From: Flexifilum sp963727545
Lineage (GTDB): Bacteria; Chloroflexota; Anaerolineae; Aggregatilineales; Phototrophicaceae
NCBI GenBank assembly: GCA_963727545.1
Contig: CAVSGS010000013.1
Coordinates: 1-64,000 of the forward strand
Reading direction: 5' to 3'
DNA: 64,000 bases
Positions 17,017-26,022 of this stretch are shown in pieces. The translations under genes and the position numbers were made by a program. The notes beneath the pieces were generated by a model that searched no databases, had not been told where the DNA came from, and worked only from the letters and a program-made list of their open reading frames with translations. Each line of letters begins with the position of its first letter. Position 1 is the stretch's first letter.

Positions 17017-17799
17017 TCACGAGCGTGCTTCAGCGTGGTTCAGGTCGTAGATGATGCGCAAACCGTCAAGGGTGAGTTCCGGCGCGATCAGGTCGATCAC
17101 GCTGGTGTTTTGGTCGAACAGGACGGCTAGCCCGCCAGTGGCGATCACCTTGACGGTCTCGTCTTGCATCGCTGCCTTCAGCCGAGCAACCATCCCCTCG
17201 ATCATGGCGACGTAGCCTAGAAAAACCCCCGACTGCATGGCGTGGATTGTATTAGTGCCGATCACACAAGGCGGCGGTTGAAGATCGACCTTGTGCAGCC
17301 GTGCGGTGTGATTGACCAGTGCATCTTGCGAGATGTCGATCCCCGGCGCGATGGCACCGCCACGATAGGCACCGTCGGCGGAAACCACGTCGAAAGTCGT
17401 CGCCGTGCCGAAGTCGATGACGATGGCGGGTGCGCCGTAGAGCGCGACCACCGCTGCCGAATTGACAATGCGGTCAGCCCCGGCTTGCTCCGGTTGGTCG
17501 ATTTCAATGCGGACGCCGGTGTCGGTCTTGTGGGTGACGATCAGCGGCTCAACGCCGATGTAACGGCGAACGAGTTGGGCGAAAGCGAGGGTCAAGCGCG
17601 GGACGACACTGCTGATCGCCACGCCGGAGATCGCCGCGTAGGTGAGATCCGCGCCTTCTAGAAAGCTCCGCAAGAGCACAGCGTATTCATCCGGCATCTT
17701 GTCGGGCACGGTGCGCGCTCGCCACGAGAATTGCCACTTGTCCTGATGCCACAAACCGAGCGTTACGTTCGTGTTGCCAATGTCGATTGCCAGCAGCAT
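17017..17799 (-). CDS. coaX: Type III pantothenate kinase
   Basis: Catalyses ATP-dependent phosphorylation of pantothenate, the first step of coenzyme A synthesis. The start is the ATG at 17799 giving MLLAIDIGNTN; the phosphate-binding DIGNTN is at residues 5-10. Other family marks are PDKMPDEYA, SSVVP, GADRIVNSAA (substrate and monovalent cation region), IVIDFGTATTFD (second phosphate loop) and GGAIAPGI. At 260 aa it is the usual length. The frame is open up to 17871, but the family start is internal. Single gene, with no obvious operon partner. Confidence 0.95.
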   Translation of the reverse strand: MLLAIDIGNTNVTLGLWHQDKWQFSWRARTVPDKMPDEYAVLLRSFLEGADLTYAAISGVAISSVVPRLTLAFAQLVRRYIGVEPLIVTHKTDTGVRIEIDQPEQAGADRIVNSAAVVALYGAPAIVIDFGTATTFDVVSADGAYRGGAIAPGIDISQDALVNHTARLHKVDLQPPPCVIGTNTIHAMQSGVFLGYVAMIEGMVARLKAAMQDETVKVIATGGLAVLFDQNTSVIDLIAPELTLDGLRIIYDLNHAEARS

Positions 17800-18059
17800 A
17801 GCATGTTGCCTTCGCCGATCTAGAGAATAAACGCTGATTCTAGCTGTTGCGGCGTGATCGTCAAAGCCCAAATGGGCACGGTTCCAACGAGCGACGGCTA
17901 GCCGACTATTAATTATTTCTAAACGGGGCGATGGTACTTATGGATGATAATTGTATGATATTTATCTGTAATTTACGATCTTTGCTGCCTTTTTGTAGAG
18001 GCTTGTGCTATGCTTTGGGTACATTTCGGCGGCATGTTGGGGTTGTAACTTTTTCGGTG

Positions 18060-20558
18060 GTGATCTCCAGCAGAACGTTTCGACAACGCAGTCTAATCCT
18101 CGCGGTTGTCATCGCGCTCTACCTGCTTTGCTTTTTAGTCTTGGGTTCGGTGATTGGTCCGCCGATCCTGTTTCTGATCTCGATTCCGACTGCGCTGGCG
18201 GGCTGGCTATTCGGCATGCGGGCTGGTTTTATCGCGTGGGTTGCCGCGATCGTGATCGCCAACGTGTTTTTGGCGCGGCTGTTTGATAACAGCATGTGGA
18301 ATGCGGTGGCATCGGCGGAACAAATTACCGGGCAGTTTATACTGCTGTTTTTCACATTGGTGCTGGGCTACGTGCATCAGTTGGAGATTAAGCTGCGCGG
18401 TGAACTCGAAAAGCGGCAGCTAGCGGAAGTCACTGAGCAGCGCCGCAATGCCGAATTCGAAGCTGTTTACAATGCCTCGCTGCAGCTGACGTCCAACCTT
18501 GAATTGAAGGTTGTCCTAGAGACGATTTTGCAGCAAGTCTCGCTGCTGGTGAAGCCGCAGCGTATCTATCTATTTCTCTATGATGGCGAAAACCTGACGC
18601 TGGGGAGTTACTTTTCACAGACTAATGAACCGCAGCCGGAACCGGAAATCCGTTCCAGCGGCTTGACCTACACCGTCGCGCGGAGCGGTGAGCGCATTGT
18701 CGTGCCGGACGTTGCACAGCATCTGCTGTTTGCTGATCGTATTTGGCATGGCGCGATCGTCGCCCTGCCACTGGTGATCCGCGATCGCGTTTACGGGGTG
18801 ATGAACGTGAGTTACGATCATCCGCGCGCTTTTGATGACGACGAGATTCGGGTGCTGGATGCGCTCGCCAATCAAGCGGCGATCGCTTTGCGCAATGCCA
18901 GCGCTTACGAGAACACACGCAATTACGCGGAAACGCTCGAAGAGCGGATCGCCGAAGGCTCGGCGGCGCTGTCGAGCGAAAAAGGGCGCGCCGAAGCGAT
19001 TCTAAATAACAGTTTCGATGCTATTTTGCTGCTCAGCGCCAAGGGTGTCATTCAGCAGGTGAACCCGGCATACAGACGGATGTTTGAACACGATCAAGGC
19101 ATTGGGCGCGAGCTTGCCGCCTTGTTCAGCAATCGAGAGGCGATTCGTGCTGCCGTGCAGAAGGTTGTGAACGACCACTCAACCGTTGAGCTTGAGGCGA
19201 CCGCCGCGCGCGAAACGGATCACTTGATGGTCGATATTGTGATGGTTCCCTTTGTGAACAGCAGCGACTCTGAGGCGATCCTGTGCACGATCCGTAACGT
19301 CACCGAACGGCGGCAGGCGGAGATGCGCCAGCGCGAACTCACGCAGGGGCTGCGCAAGGTGTTGGCGCTGACCTACAACATCATTTCCGCGCCGGACATC
19401 GACAGTATGTGGAAGCAAGCCGTCGAGGTCGCTCGTTCCGAGTTAGGGTTGGAGCGCTGCGCTATTTTTGTCGACGTCGACGGTTACATGCAGGGAACCT
19501 ATGGCACCGATATGCAGGGTCAGACGGTCGACGAGCACGATCAGCGCTGGATCAATCCGAGCGTGGCACTTGTCCGGCAGTTCAGGTCCTCAATGGACTT
19601 ACCCTTGTGGGACGTCGTCGACGAAGAACTGCGGGAATGGGTCGATGGGCAGGCGCAGTCAGTTGGTCATGGGTGGATTGCGATCACGCCAATTCAGTCA
19701 GCTTATCGCTTCGTCGGCGTGATGGTCAACGACACGGCGATCACCAAAGCGCCGCTTGCCGAAGTTAGGCAAGAGATCCTCGCAGTTTTCTGTTCCTTCC
19801 TCGGCAGTCTGTACGAGCATAAACGGGTCGAAGACGAAATGCGCCGCGCGCTTGAGCGCGAAAAAGAACTGAACGAACTGAAATCGCGCTTCACGTCGAT
19901 GATCTCCCATGAACTGCGCACGCCGCTGGCGTCGATTCAACTAGCGAGCGACCTACTGATGCGCTATTACGATCGCCAGACCGACGAGACGCGGCTGACT
20001 CATCTGCGCAAGATTCAAGGACAGGTGAATCACTTGACCGGCATGATCGAGGACGTGTTGACTTACTCGAACGCCGAGCAGCTTGGCTTGCCGGTGCAGC
20101 CGAAAATGCTCGATCTGTATGCGTTGTGCGCGGACATCGTCGCCGAAACCCGACTGCTGCATCCGAGTTATCGGCTGGAAGTCGAGGCGGAGACGCCCGC
20201 GGAATGGATCGGAGCATTCGACCCCAAGCTGATGCGACAGGCGATCACCAATCTGCTGCTGAACGCGGTCAAGTACTCCGCGCCCGGTAGTGAGATTCGA
20301 CTGAGTCTTCAGCGGGATGGGCAGGACCTCGTGCTGCGGGTTGCCGATCAGGGCATTGGCATCGCCCCGGACGAACAGACGCGGATTTTCGACGTGTTCT
20401 ACCGCGCCAAAAACGTCGGCAGCGTGTCGGGCACCGGGATCGGGCTAGCGTTGGTGCGGCAGATCGCCGAAGCCCACAAAGGCGTGATCACCTGCGAGAG
20501 CGAAATCGGCGTCGGCACGACCTTTATCCTCCGAATCCCCTTTTTTAGCGTCACGTAA
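18060..20558 (+). CDS. Membrane sensor histidine kinase with GAF and PAS domains (about 832 aa)
   Basis: The domain order, numbered from an upstream ATG at 17931, is: transmembrane segments (about 55-140), coiled linker, GAF (about 180-325), PAS (345-455), second GAF-like domain (475-620), HisKA with the phospho-accepting His660 in ISHELRTPL, and HATPase (about 760-872; N box NLLLNAVKYS, G1 DQGIGIAP, G2 GTGIGLALV). The GTG at 18060 is a more likely start, because the codons before it are AT-rich and not family-like; the exact start is uncertain. No response regulator is adjacent. Signal unknown. Confidence 0.9.
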   Translation: MISSRTFRQRSLILAVVIALYLLCFLVLGSVIGPPILFLISIPTALAGWLFGMRAGFIAWVAAIVIANVFLARLFDNSMWNAVASAEQITGQFILLFFTLVLGYVHQLEIKLRGELEKRQLAEVTEQRRNAEFEAVYNASLQLTSNLELKVVLETILQQVSLLVKPQRIYLFLYDGENLTLGSYFSQTNEPQPEPEIRSSGLTYTVARSGERIVVPDVAQHLLFADRIWHGAIVALPLVIRDRVYGVMNVSYDHPRAFDDDEIRVLDALANQAAIALRNASAYENTRNYAETLEERIAEGSAALSSEKGRAEAILNNSFDAILLLSAKGVIQQVNPAYRRMFEHDQGIGRELAALFSNREAIRAAVQKVVNDHSTVELEATAARETDHLMVDIVMVPFVNSSDSEAILCTIRNVTERRQAEMRQRELTQGLRKVLALTYNIISAPDIDSMWKQAVEVARSELGLERCAIFVDVDGYMQGTYGTDMQGQTVDEHDQRWINPSVALVRQFRSSMDLPLWDVVDEELREWVDGQAQSVGHGWIAITPIQSAYRFVGVMVNDTAITKAPLAEVRQEILAVFCSFLGSLYEHKRVEDEMRRALEREKELNELKSRFTSMISHELRTPLASIQLASDLLMRYYDRQTDETRLTHLRKIQGQVNHLTGMIEDVLTYSNAEQLGLPVQPKMLDLYALCADIVAETRLLHPSYRLEVEAETPAEWIGAFDPKLMRQAITNLLLNAVKYSAPGSEIRLSLQRDGQDLVLRVADQGIGIAPDEQTRIFDVFYRAKNVGSVSGTGIGLALVRQIAEAHKGVITCESEIGVGTTFILRIPFFSVT

Positions 20559-20632
20559 ACCGGTTCTGCGTTGCGGCTTGCCCCCTTCCCGATCTATCAT
20601 CATAGCTGGGACGTTGAACATGGATGTGGCAC

Positions 20633-21571
20633 ATGAACCTCGAAGTCCGGCAAGCCGGTTTGGATGATACCGGGGCGATCAGCGCCCTATTTTGCGCCCG
20701 TATTCCCGTTTGGCAGCGTCGTAACGCGCAAGGGCAGGTCGAGAACGTCACCTACGACGCGCTGACGATCTACGAGCGCTGGCTGCACGGCGGTCCGTGG
20801 ATGAGCATCGAGACCTGCGCGATTCTGCTCAATCATTTGCTGTCCGGCGGCGGGATTCCGTTGGTGGCGCTGCGCCGCGGGCAGATCGTCGGTTACGCCG
20901 AAGCCTATCACAGCATCGAGCCGGAACCGTTCGGGCGGTCGCTGCACATCGCCCACTTGATCGCGCCAGACGTGGAAGTCGAACGGGCGCTGCTGGAAGG
21001 CGTGGACGCGCAGGCGAAAGCGCTCAAGTGCCAGCACGTGACGGTGACGCGCGTCGGCGGCTCGGTCATCTATGGCGGGCGCTACCCGCTCGAAACCATC
21101 GCTAAACTGCGCCGCTACAGTCTACCGGCGCGACAAGGGCAGATTTTCTACCGTGCAGTTGAACATCTCGACGCCGATGCTAGCCAGATCAACGGCTGGA
21201 TGATGCCGATTGGTCGGCTGACGAGTTCGCGCCAGCAGTGGGAGACGTTATGGTCGCCCAAGTGGGAGACGCTGCCCGAACTGCGCCGCCGACAAACGGC
21301 GCGACGGTCGTTCTCGGCTGCCGGACAGGAAGCGCTGGTCTTTTGCCGGGAACATCTCTACGATCCGCGCCGCACCGACGTCTCACTGTGGTCGCCGAAA
21401 CCGCTCTCGGCGCAGCTGCTCTCCGCCGTCCGCGATTGGGCGCACCGCGAGGGCTATCGCACGCTGGTGCTGGTGGTCGATGAGGAAGCCAGCGCGGCGC
21501 TCGGTCCTGACGCTGAAGACGACGGCTACAGCCAAGAAACCTGCGCGCTGACGATTCCGGCGGAGGAGTAA
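20633..21571 (+). CDS. GNAT-like N-acetyltransferase domain protein (312 aa)
   Basis: The first half resembles a GNAT fold: LEVRQAGLDDTGAISALFCA at the start, IPLVALRRGQIVGYAEAY (beta 4 strand) and a following helix-strand HIAHLIAPDVEVERALL. The usual acetyl-CoA loop (R/Q-x-x-G-x-G/A) is not evident. The second half (about 180-312) looks like a degenerate second GNAT copy. It lies 62 bp after the sensor kinase and 42 bp before the next gene, so co-transcription is possible. Function not assigned; the enzyme could be inactive. Confidence 0.6.
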   Translation: MNLEVRQAGLDDTGAISALFCARIPVWQRRNAQGQVENVTYDALTIYERWLHGGPWMSIETCAILLNHLLSGGGIPLVALRRGQIVGYAEAYHSIEPEPFGRSLHIAHLIAPDVEVERALLEGVDAQAKALKCQHVTVTRVGGSVIYGGRYPLETIAKLRRYSLPARQGQIFYRAVEHLDADASQINGWMMPIGRLTSSRQQWETLWSPKWETLPELRRRQTARRSFSAAGQEALVFCREHLYDPRRTDVSLWSPKPLSAQLLSAVRDWAHREGYRTLVLVVDEEASAALGPDAEDDGYSQETCALTIPAEE

Positions 21572-21613
21572 CCGCGCCCCTCGTTTCATCCGAGTTAGCG
21601 AAAGGCACCAGCC

Positions 21614-22369
21614 ATGCCGGTCTACGATCCGCAGCACGTCGAGTACACGATTGTCAACGGGCGCGTCTCGATTGTGACCGACGACGGCGCGCAGATTCCC
21701 GCCTATTGGTCGCATCCCGATCTCGGTGGCAAGTTCCCGGCGGTCGCCATCATTCACGACTGGTGGGGGATTACGCAGCGCGAGCGCTGGATGGCGCACC
21801 TGTTCGCGCAGTTGGGCTACTACGTGATCGTCCCCGACCTGTTCGACGGCGCGGTCGCCGACAGCCCGGAAGCAGCGATGGCGCTCGTGCGCGAGCGGGG
21901 CGCGCGTAGTTACGGCTGCGTCGATACCGCGCTGCAGGTGATCGAGCATCACGTGCGGACGAACGGCTCGACTGCTGCTGTCGGCTTGGGTATGGGCGGC
22001 AGCCTCGTCTTCGAGGCGGCGATCCAGCGTCACGATTTAGAAGCGGCAGTTGCTTTTTACGGCTTTCCCCAGCGTTATTTCGGTAAATTCAAAGCCGCAA
22101 CCACGCCGATTTTGGCGATCTACGGCAGCGCCGAACCCTATGTCGAGCCGAGTGTGGTCGATCAACTGCGCCGCGAGTTGGCGCAGTCGCCGCTGAATCA
22201 CGAGGTGGTGATCCTCGAGGGCGCGGGGCGCGATTTCCTCGACGAGAGTTTGATCCCGGACGCGACCCAGCGTTCCGGCTCGGTGGCGTGGCAAAAGATG
22301 CTGGCATTCTTCGACCAGCATCAGGTGGTGCCCCCGGCGGCACCGGAAATCGATGATGCCGGTTTGTGA
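21614..22369 (+). CDS. Dienelactone-hydrolase-family protein lacking the catalytic triad (251 aa)
   Basis: The overall pattern is a dienelactone hydrolase: PAVAIIHDWWGI, YVIVPDLFDG, a GLGMGG turn at the nucleophile position, YGSAEPYV at the acid position, and GAGRDFLDE at the histidine position. The expected Cys is Gly126, the Asp is Glu174, and the His is Arg206, so all three catalytic residues appear to be replaced. The protein is probably a binding or regulatory pseudoenzyme. It overlaps lipB (22353) by 17 bases, which implies coupled translation. The fold assignment is good; a new activity is not excluded. Confidence 0.85.
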   Translation: MPVYDPQHVEYTIVNGRVSIVTDDGAQIPAYWSHPDLGGKFPAVAIIHDWWGITQRERWMAHLFAQLGYYVIVPDLFDGAVADSPEAAMALVRERGARSYGCVDTALQVIEHHVRTNGSTAAVGLGMGGSLVFEAAIQRHDLEAAVAFYGFPQRYFGKFKAATTPILAIYGSAEPYVEPSVVDQLRRELAQSPLNHEVVILEGAGRDFLDESLIPDATQRSGSVAWQKMLAFFDQHQVVPPAAPEIDDAGL

Positions 22370-23048
22370 AGTCTGGCGGCTGGGGCGCGTCGCCTACGGT
22401 GAGGCGCTGGCGCTGCAAAACCGGCTGGTCGAGGAGCGCGGACGCGGCGGTGTGGATCAACTCCTGCTTGTAGAACATCCCCATACCTACACGCTGGGGT
22501 CGTCGGGACATGACGATTACGTGCTGCTGTCGCCGGAGGAATTGACGCGGCGCGGGATCGAAGTCCGGCGCGTCGATCGCGGCGGCGACGTGACTTATCA
22601 CGGTCCCGGTCAGTTGGTTGGCTACCCGATTTTGCAGCTTGGGCACAGTCTTGCTGCGCAAGGTACGCTGCGCGCCAATTTCGTCGGCTACGTCCGCAAA
22701 CTGGAGCAGGTGATCATCGCGCTGCTGGCGGATTACGGCGTCGCTGCCAAGCCGATCAAGGGGCTGACCGGCGTCTGGGTTAATACCCCGGCGGGCGAAG
22801 CCAAGATCGCCGCGATCGGTGTCAAGATCAACGTCAAAGCGGTCACGAAACACGGCTTTGCGCTCAACCTCAACACCGATTTAAGCTACTTCGACGGCAT
22901 CATCCCCTGCGGCATTCGCGACAAGGGCGTGACCAGCCTCGCGGCGCTGCTCGGCGCGCCAGTTGACGAAGCTGACGCTCAGCGTCGGCTGATCGCGCAC
23001 TTCAGCGATCTGTTCGGCTTCGAGATGGTCGAGCTAGAACACCCCTGA
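22353..23048 (+). CDS. lipB: Octanoyltransferase LipB
   Basis: Transfers octanoyl groups from acyl carrier protein to lipoyl domains, the first step of de novo lipoate synthesis. The signature RGGDVTYHGPGQLVGYPI is at residues 77-94 (His83), the catalytic Lys151 lies in AKIAAIGVKI, and the acyl-accepting Cys186 in IIPCGI. The length of 231 aa is typical. It starts inside the end of the preceding gene (ATGATG). No lipA is seen in the window. Clients could include the E2 at 34439. Confidence 0.95.
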   Translation: MMPVCEVWRLGRVAYGEALALQNRLVEERGRGGVDQLLLVEHPHTYTLGSSGHDDYVLLSPEELTRRGIEVRRVDRGGDVTYHGPGQLVGYPILQLGHSLAAQGTLRANFVGYVRKLEQVIIALLADYGVAAKPIKGLTGVWVNTPAGEAKIAAIGVKINVKAVTKHGFALNLNTDLSYFDGIIPCGIRDKGVTSLAALLGAPVDEADAQRRLIAHFSDLFGFEMVELEHP

Positions 23049-23064
23049 AACGAGAATTGGAGAT

Positions 23065-23094
23065 GGTAGGGACGCAGCGCGCTGCGCCCCTACC
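23065..23094. repeat. Dispersed palindrome copy 1 (GTAGGGGCG family)
   Basis: A 30-base inverted repeat GGTAGGGACGCAGCG with CGCTGCGCCCCTACC; one mismatch in a 15-bp stem. It lies between the convergent genes lipB and the NmrA-like reductase and may work as a terminator-like hairpin. Confidence 0.8.
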
Positions 23095-23109
23095 GATGAT
23101 GCGTCGGAG

Positions 23110-24003
23110 TTAGCTGGCGGTGAGTTCCGCCTGATGCGCGGTCAGAAATTCGCGGATGCTCGTCGGCTGCTTGCCGCTCAATTCCTCGACGACGTGCGTC
23201 ACCACGTCGAGCTTGCCTTGCGCGCCGGCGCTGTCGAACGAGGCGTAGATCGCGGCGACCGGACGCGGCAGCCCCGCCTTGACCATGTTGTCGATCAACA
23301 CCTCAAGCGGGAGCGGGACGTACTCGATCGGTTTTCCGGTGAGATCGCTGGCAATTCGGGCGAGGTCGGCTTGCGCGACCGCCTCCGGTCCGGTCACGTC
23401 GAGCGTGCGCTGCCCGTCGAAATCTGCCCGCAGCGCGCCGGCGGCGGCTTGCGCGCAGTCCTCGCGCGCGACGTAGCCGATTTTGCCCTCACCGATTGCG
23501 CTAAACAGCTTGCCCATCTGCGCCGCCCGCGCCAGCGATCCCGGCAGCGTCTCCATGTAAACGTTGTTGCGCAGGCTCGTCCAGCCCAGCCCGCTTGCCG
23601 CGAGTGCTTGCTCCGTCCCGGCGTGATCGGGTGCGAGCAGGATCGGCGTATCGGTCGCGTTCGTCAGCGAGGTATAGACGACGTGCTTGACGCCCGCTTC
23701 GGCGGCGGCTTTGACCGCATTCTGGTGCTGGCGCAGCCGCGTGCCCTTATCGTCTACGGCGTCGGTGCTGATCAGCAGCAGTCGATCCGCTCCGGCGAAC
23801 GCCTTTGCCAATCCTGCGCCGTCTTCAAAATCGGCAGCGCGGACGGTCACGCCGCGCGCGGCTAAATCGGCGAGTTTTTCCGGCGAGCGGGTCGTAGCGA
23901 TGATCGCCGACGCGCCGTGTTCGAGCAGCAGCTCGACCACCCGACGTCCAAAATGCCCGGACGCCCCGGTCACGAGCAAGGTTGATTGTGTTGTCTGCGT
24001 CAT
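23110..24003 (-). CDS. NmrA-like NAD(P)-dependent reductase, QorB type (297 aa)
   Basis: Rossmann fold with an N-terminal dinucleotide loop, TGASGHFGRRVVELLL (about residues 12-27). It follows the pattern of E. coli quinone oxidoreductase 2 (YtfG/QorB): LLLISTDAVDD, HVVYTSLTNA, LRNNVYMETL, DVTGPEAV. It likely reduces quinones or a reactive electrophile using NADPH. It is divergent from an HxlR regulator at 24104, as qorB is from qorR in E. coli, with a palindrome between them. AAGGAG precedes the start. Family call is strong; the substrate is inferred from context. Confidence 0.88.
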   Translation of the reverse strand: MTQTTQSTLLVTGASGHFGRRVVELLLEHGASAIIATTRSPEKLADLAARGVTVRAADFEDGAGLAKAFAGADRLLLISTDAVDDKGTRLRQHQNAVKAAAEAGVKHVVYTSLTNATDTPILLAPDHAGTEQALAASGLGWTSLRNNVYMETLPGSLARAAQMGKLFSAIGEGKIGYVAREDCAQAAAGALRADFDGQRTLDVTGPEAVAQADLARIASDLTGKPIEYVPLPLEVLIDNMVKAGLPRPVAAIYASFDSAGAQGKLDVVTHVVEELSGKQPTSIREFLTAHQAELTAS

Positions 24004-24031
24004 GAGTCACCTTCTCCTTGATGCTTTCCAT

Positions 24032-24048
24032 AGTTACTATAAGTAACT
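24032..24048. promoter_or_regulatory. Palindromic operator between reductase and HxlR gene
   Basis: AGTTACT, ATA, AGTAACT: a perfect 7-3-7 inverted repeat in the 100-bp divergent spacer, the expected place for an HxlR-family dimer to bind and control both genes. Binding is inferred, not shown. Confidence 0.65.
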
Positions 24049-24103
24049 TAGTGTAAAATCGGAAGTGCGCACTTTGGAGTAAGGGAGTCACCTGTTGGAA
24101 ACT

Positions 24104-24475
24104 ATGGAAGTCATGCTGCGTCCGCCGAACGTCTATGCGGCGGATTGTCCGACGCGCAAGGTATTGGATCGCATCGGCGACAAGTGGTCGGTGCTGGTCA
24201 TCGGCTTGTTGGAGGATGAACCGAAGCGTTTTTCCGAGTTGAAACGCGCTATCATGGGTATTTCCCAGAAGATGCTCGCTCAAACGCTGCGCAATCTTGA
24301 GCGTGACGGACTGGTCGAACGCACCGTCTATGCCGAAGTGCCGCCGCACGTCGAATATGCGCTGACGTCGCTCGGTCGGACGCTCTGCGCGCCGATTGCC
24401 GCGATCCGCTGCTGGGCAGAGGAGCACATCGACGAAGTGACGAGCGCTCAGGAACAGTACGACGATCAGCATTAG
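24104..24475 (+). CDS. HxlR-family winged-helix regulator (123 aa)
   Basis: The HxlR pattern is clear: DCPTRKVLDRIGDKWSVLVI with the family Cys near residue 14, then RFSELKRAIMGISQKMLAQTLRNLERDGLVER (recognition helix and wing), VEYALTSLGRTL and a final dimer helix. I start at ATG 24104; a TTG nine bases upstream with GGGAG before it is an alternative. It probably represses the divergent QorB-like reductase through the palindrome at 24032 and may sense quinones or oxidants through its cysteine, as in QorR. That is inference. Confidence 0.9.
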   Translation: MEVMLRPPNVYAADCPTRKVLDRIGDKWSVLVIGLLEDEPKRFSELKRAIMGISQKMLAQTLRNLERDGLVERTVYAEVPPHVEYALTSLGRTLCAPIAAIRCWAEEHIDEVTSAQEQYDDQH

Positions 24476-24555
24476 AGCCGTCGGCAAGATTCATCTCACT
24501 CCAAGCTCTTGGTGTTATCTTTAGATCATTATTACGACCACGAGGAGACGACGCG

Positions 24556-24933
24556 ATGGTGTTCCCTGAGGACTTGGAAGACGACCGTGAAGATCGGCGG
24601 GCGCGCCGCGAGGATCGCAAAGACTGGTTCGACGAAGAAGAGCGCGAGCAGATCGCCGAGGGTGACGTCAGCGTCTCCGAAACCGCCAGCGGGCGCGACC
24701 CAACGCCGGACTTGGACGACTTCGACGAAGACGAGGATTATGAAGACGAGGGCATGTCCGTCGGCGATATCGAGGACGAGGGCGGCTCCGACGACCCGGT
24801 CGATCACTACCTCGAAGACAAAGTCGGTGCCAGCGACGATTACTCGGAAGACGACGAACTCGAAAACGAAACCCTCGACCCGCGCCACGTTAGCGACGAG
24901 GAAACCACCCTCGACGACGAACCGCTGGAGTAA
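24556..24933 (+). CDS. Very acidic small protein of unknown function (125 aa)
   Basis: GAGGAG precedes the ATG. After a basic-acidic helix (EDLEDDREDRRARREDRKDW) the rest is dominated by Asp and Glu, with few hydrophobic residues, so it is almost certainly disordered and strongly negative. It resembles small acidic actinobacterial and Chloroflexota proteins without a known role; a metal or nucleic-acid-mimic function is only speculation. It ends directly against the stop of the convergent hydrolase at 24934. Two other open frames overlap it but lack ribosome sites. Confidence 0.65.
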   Translation: MVFPEDLEDDREDRRARREDRKDWFDEEEREQIAEGDVSVSETASGRDPTPDLDDFDEDEDYEDEGMSVGDIEDEGGSDDPVDHYLEDKVGASDDYSEDDELENETLDPRHVSDEETTLDDEPLE

Positions 24934-25773
24934 CTAATTCTGATTTTCGTCGGTTTCTGCACCTAAGTGCAGCGCGAACCAATCGACGGCATCGGACTCC
25001 ATCTGCGGAGTCATGGTGTGCCCGCAGGGATAGACGTTCCACTTGAGCCGATCCGGACAGTTGGCGTAATACTGACGCGCCGTCCGCAGCCAGTCGAGCG
25101 TGTAGTGCTTGGGCTGGTCGCTGTCGAAATCGCCGTTCATCATCAGTAACGCGCGCGGCGCGATGTTTTGCAGCTTCTGCGCCGGGTCGATGCTTTGGAC
25201 GAAAGCGGTGTGGACGCGGGTATGGCGCGCGGCTGCGTCGATGGCGTCGCTCCATTCCGGGTTGCTGAATGAGCATTCGTCGAGCAGGTCGAGCCAGCGG
25301 CGGGCGAAGGTCGGGATGCCCATCATTGGCACGGCGGCTTGCAGCGCCCGGTTTTCGGCGAAGGCGAGGAAACTGGCATAGCTGCCCATCGAGATCCCGG
25401 TCACACCGGCGCGCGCGGTGTCGAGGTGGGGATCGCTCGCCAGCGCGCGGAGCAGCGTGCCCACGTCGAGCGCCGACTGCTGGATCACGCGCAGGAATTG
25501 GACGAACATATCCAAGCCGGTATCAAGCGGATAAACGGGATGGTCGATGCGTTCGACGCGCTCGTCGTAGCGGTCACCGTGATCGACCGGGTCGATGCTT
25601 ACGCAGGCAATCCCGTGCTGCGCCAGCCGGACGCCGAGCGCCAAGCCATCGGTTTTGGTGCGCCACATGCCGGGGATGAAGCAGACGACCGGCGCGCGAT
25701 CGGCTGTGGCAGGGCGGATGATCAGGGCGGGGATTGTTTCGATAGTACGCGCTTCGATGGAGACGTCCGACAT
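24934..25773 (-). CDS. Alpha/beta hydrolase (279 aa)
   Basis: Cytosolic, with no signal peptide. The hydrolase elements are VVCFIPGMW (oxyanion region), GISMGSYA (nucleophile elbow), MMNGDFDSD (acid region) and PCGHTMTP (histidine). The spacing fits the dienelactone/acetyl-xylan-esterase-like group. GMWRTKTDG and DHGDRYDERVERIDH are distinctive words in the insertion region. A start at ATG 25773 is likely. It stands alone, convergent with the acidic protein gene. Substrate unknown. Confidence 0.85.
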   Translation of the reverse strand: MSDVSIEARTIETIPALIIRPATADRAPVVCFIPGMWRTKTDGLALGVRLAQHGIACVSIDPVDHGDRYDERVERIDHPVYPLDTGLDMFVQFLRVIQQSALDVGTLLRALASDPHLDTARAGVTGISMGSYASFLAFAENRALQAAVPMMGIPTFARRWLDLLDECSFSNPEWSDAIDAAARHTRVHTAFVQSIDPAQKLQNIAPRALLMMNGDFDSDQPKHYTLDWLRTARQYYANCPDRLKWNVYPCGHTMTPQMESDAVDWFALHLGAETDENQN

Positions 25774-25937
25774 GTGCGGTTTACCTTTTTGAGCATAGAC
25801 GCCAGTCTTTCTACCCTACTATAATTCTAACTATTGACGGCAGAGCATTGACGGACAGGGCAATTTCGGGCGTCGAGGGTCACTCAGTGAGCGATTGGCG
25901 GTTAGTTTTTAGCCTTTGTGAAACAGGTGGGTGTATT

Positions 25938-25965
25938 GTAGGGGCGTAATATATTACGCCCCTAC
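25938..25965. repeat. Dispersed palindrome copy 2
   Basis: GTAGGGGCGTAATA and its exact complement TATTACGCCCCTAC: a 28-base perfect palindrome in the spacer upstream of proB, facing no obvious gene end. Confidence 0.9.
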
Positions 25966-26022
25966 GGGTATTCGCCGATCACTGGTTTTTGATTTTCGAC
26001 TCGATTGTCCGCTTCACACGAC

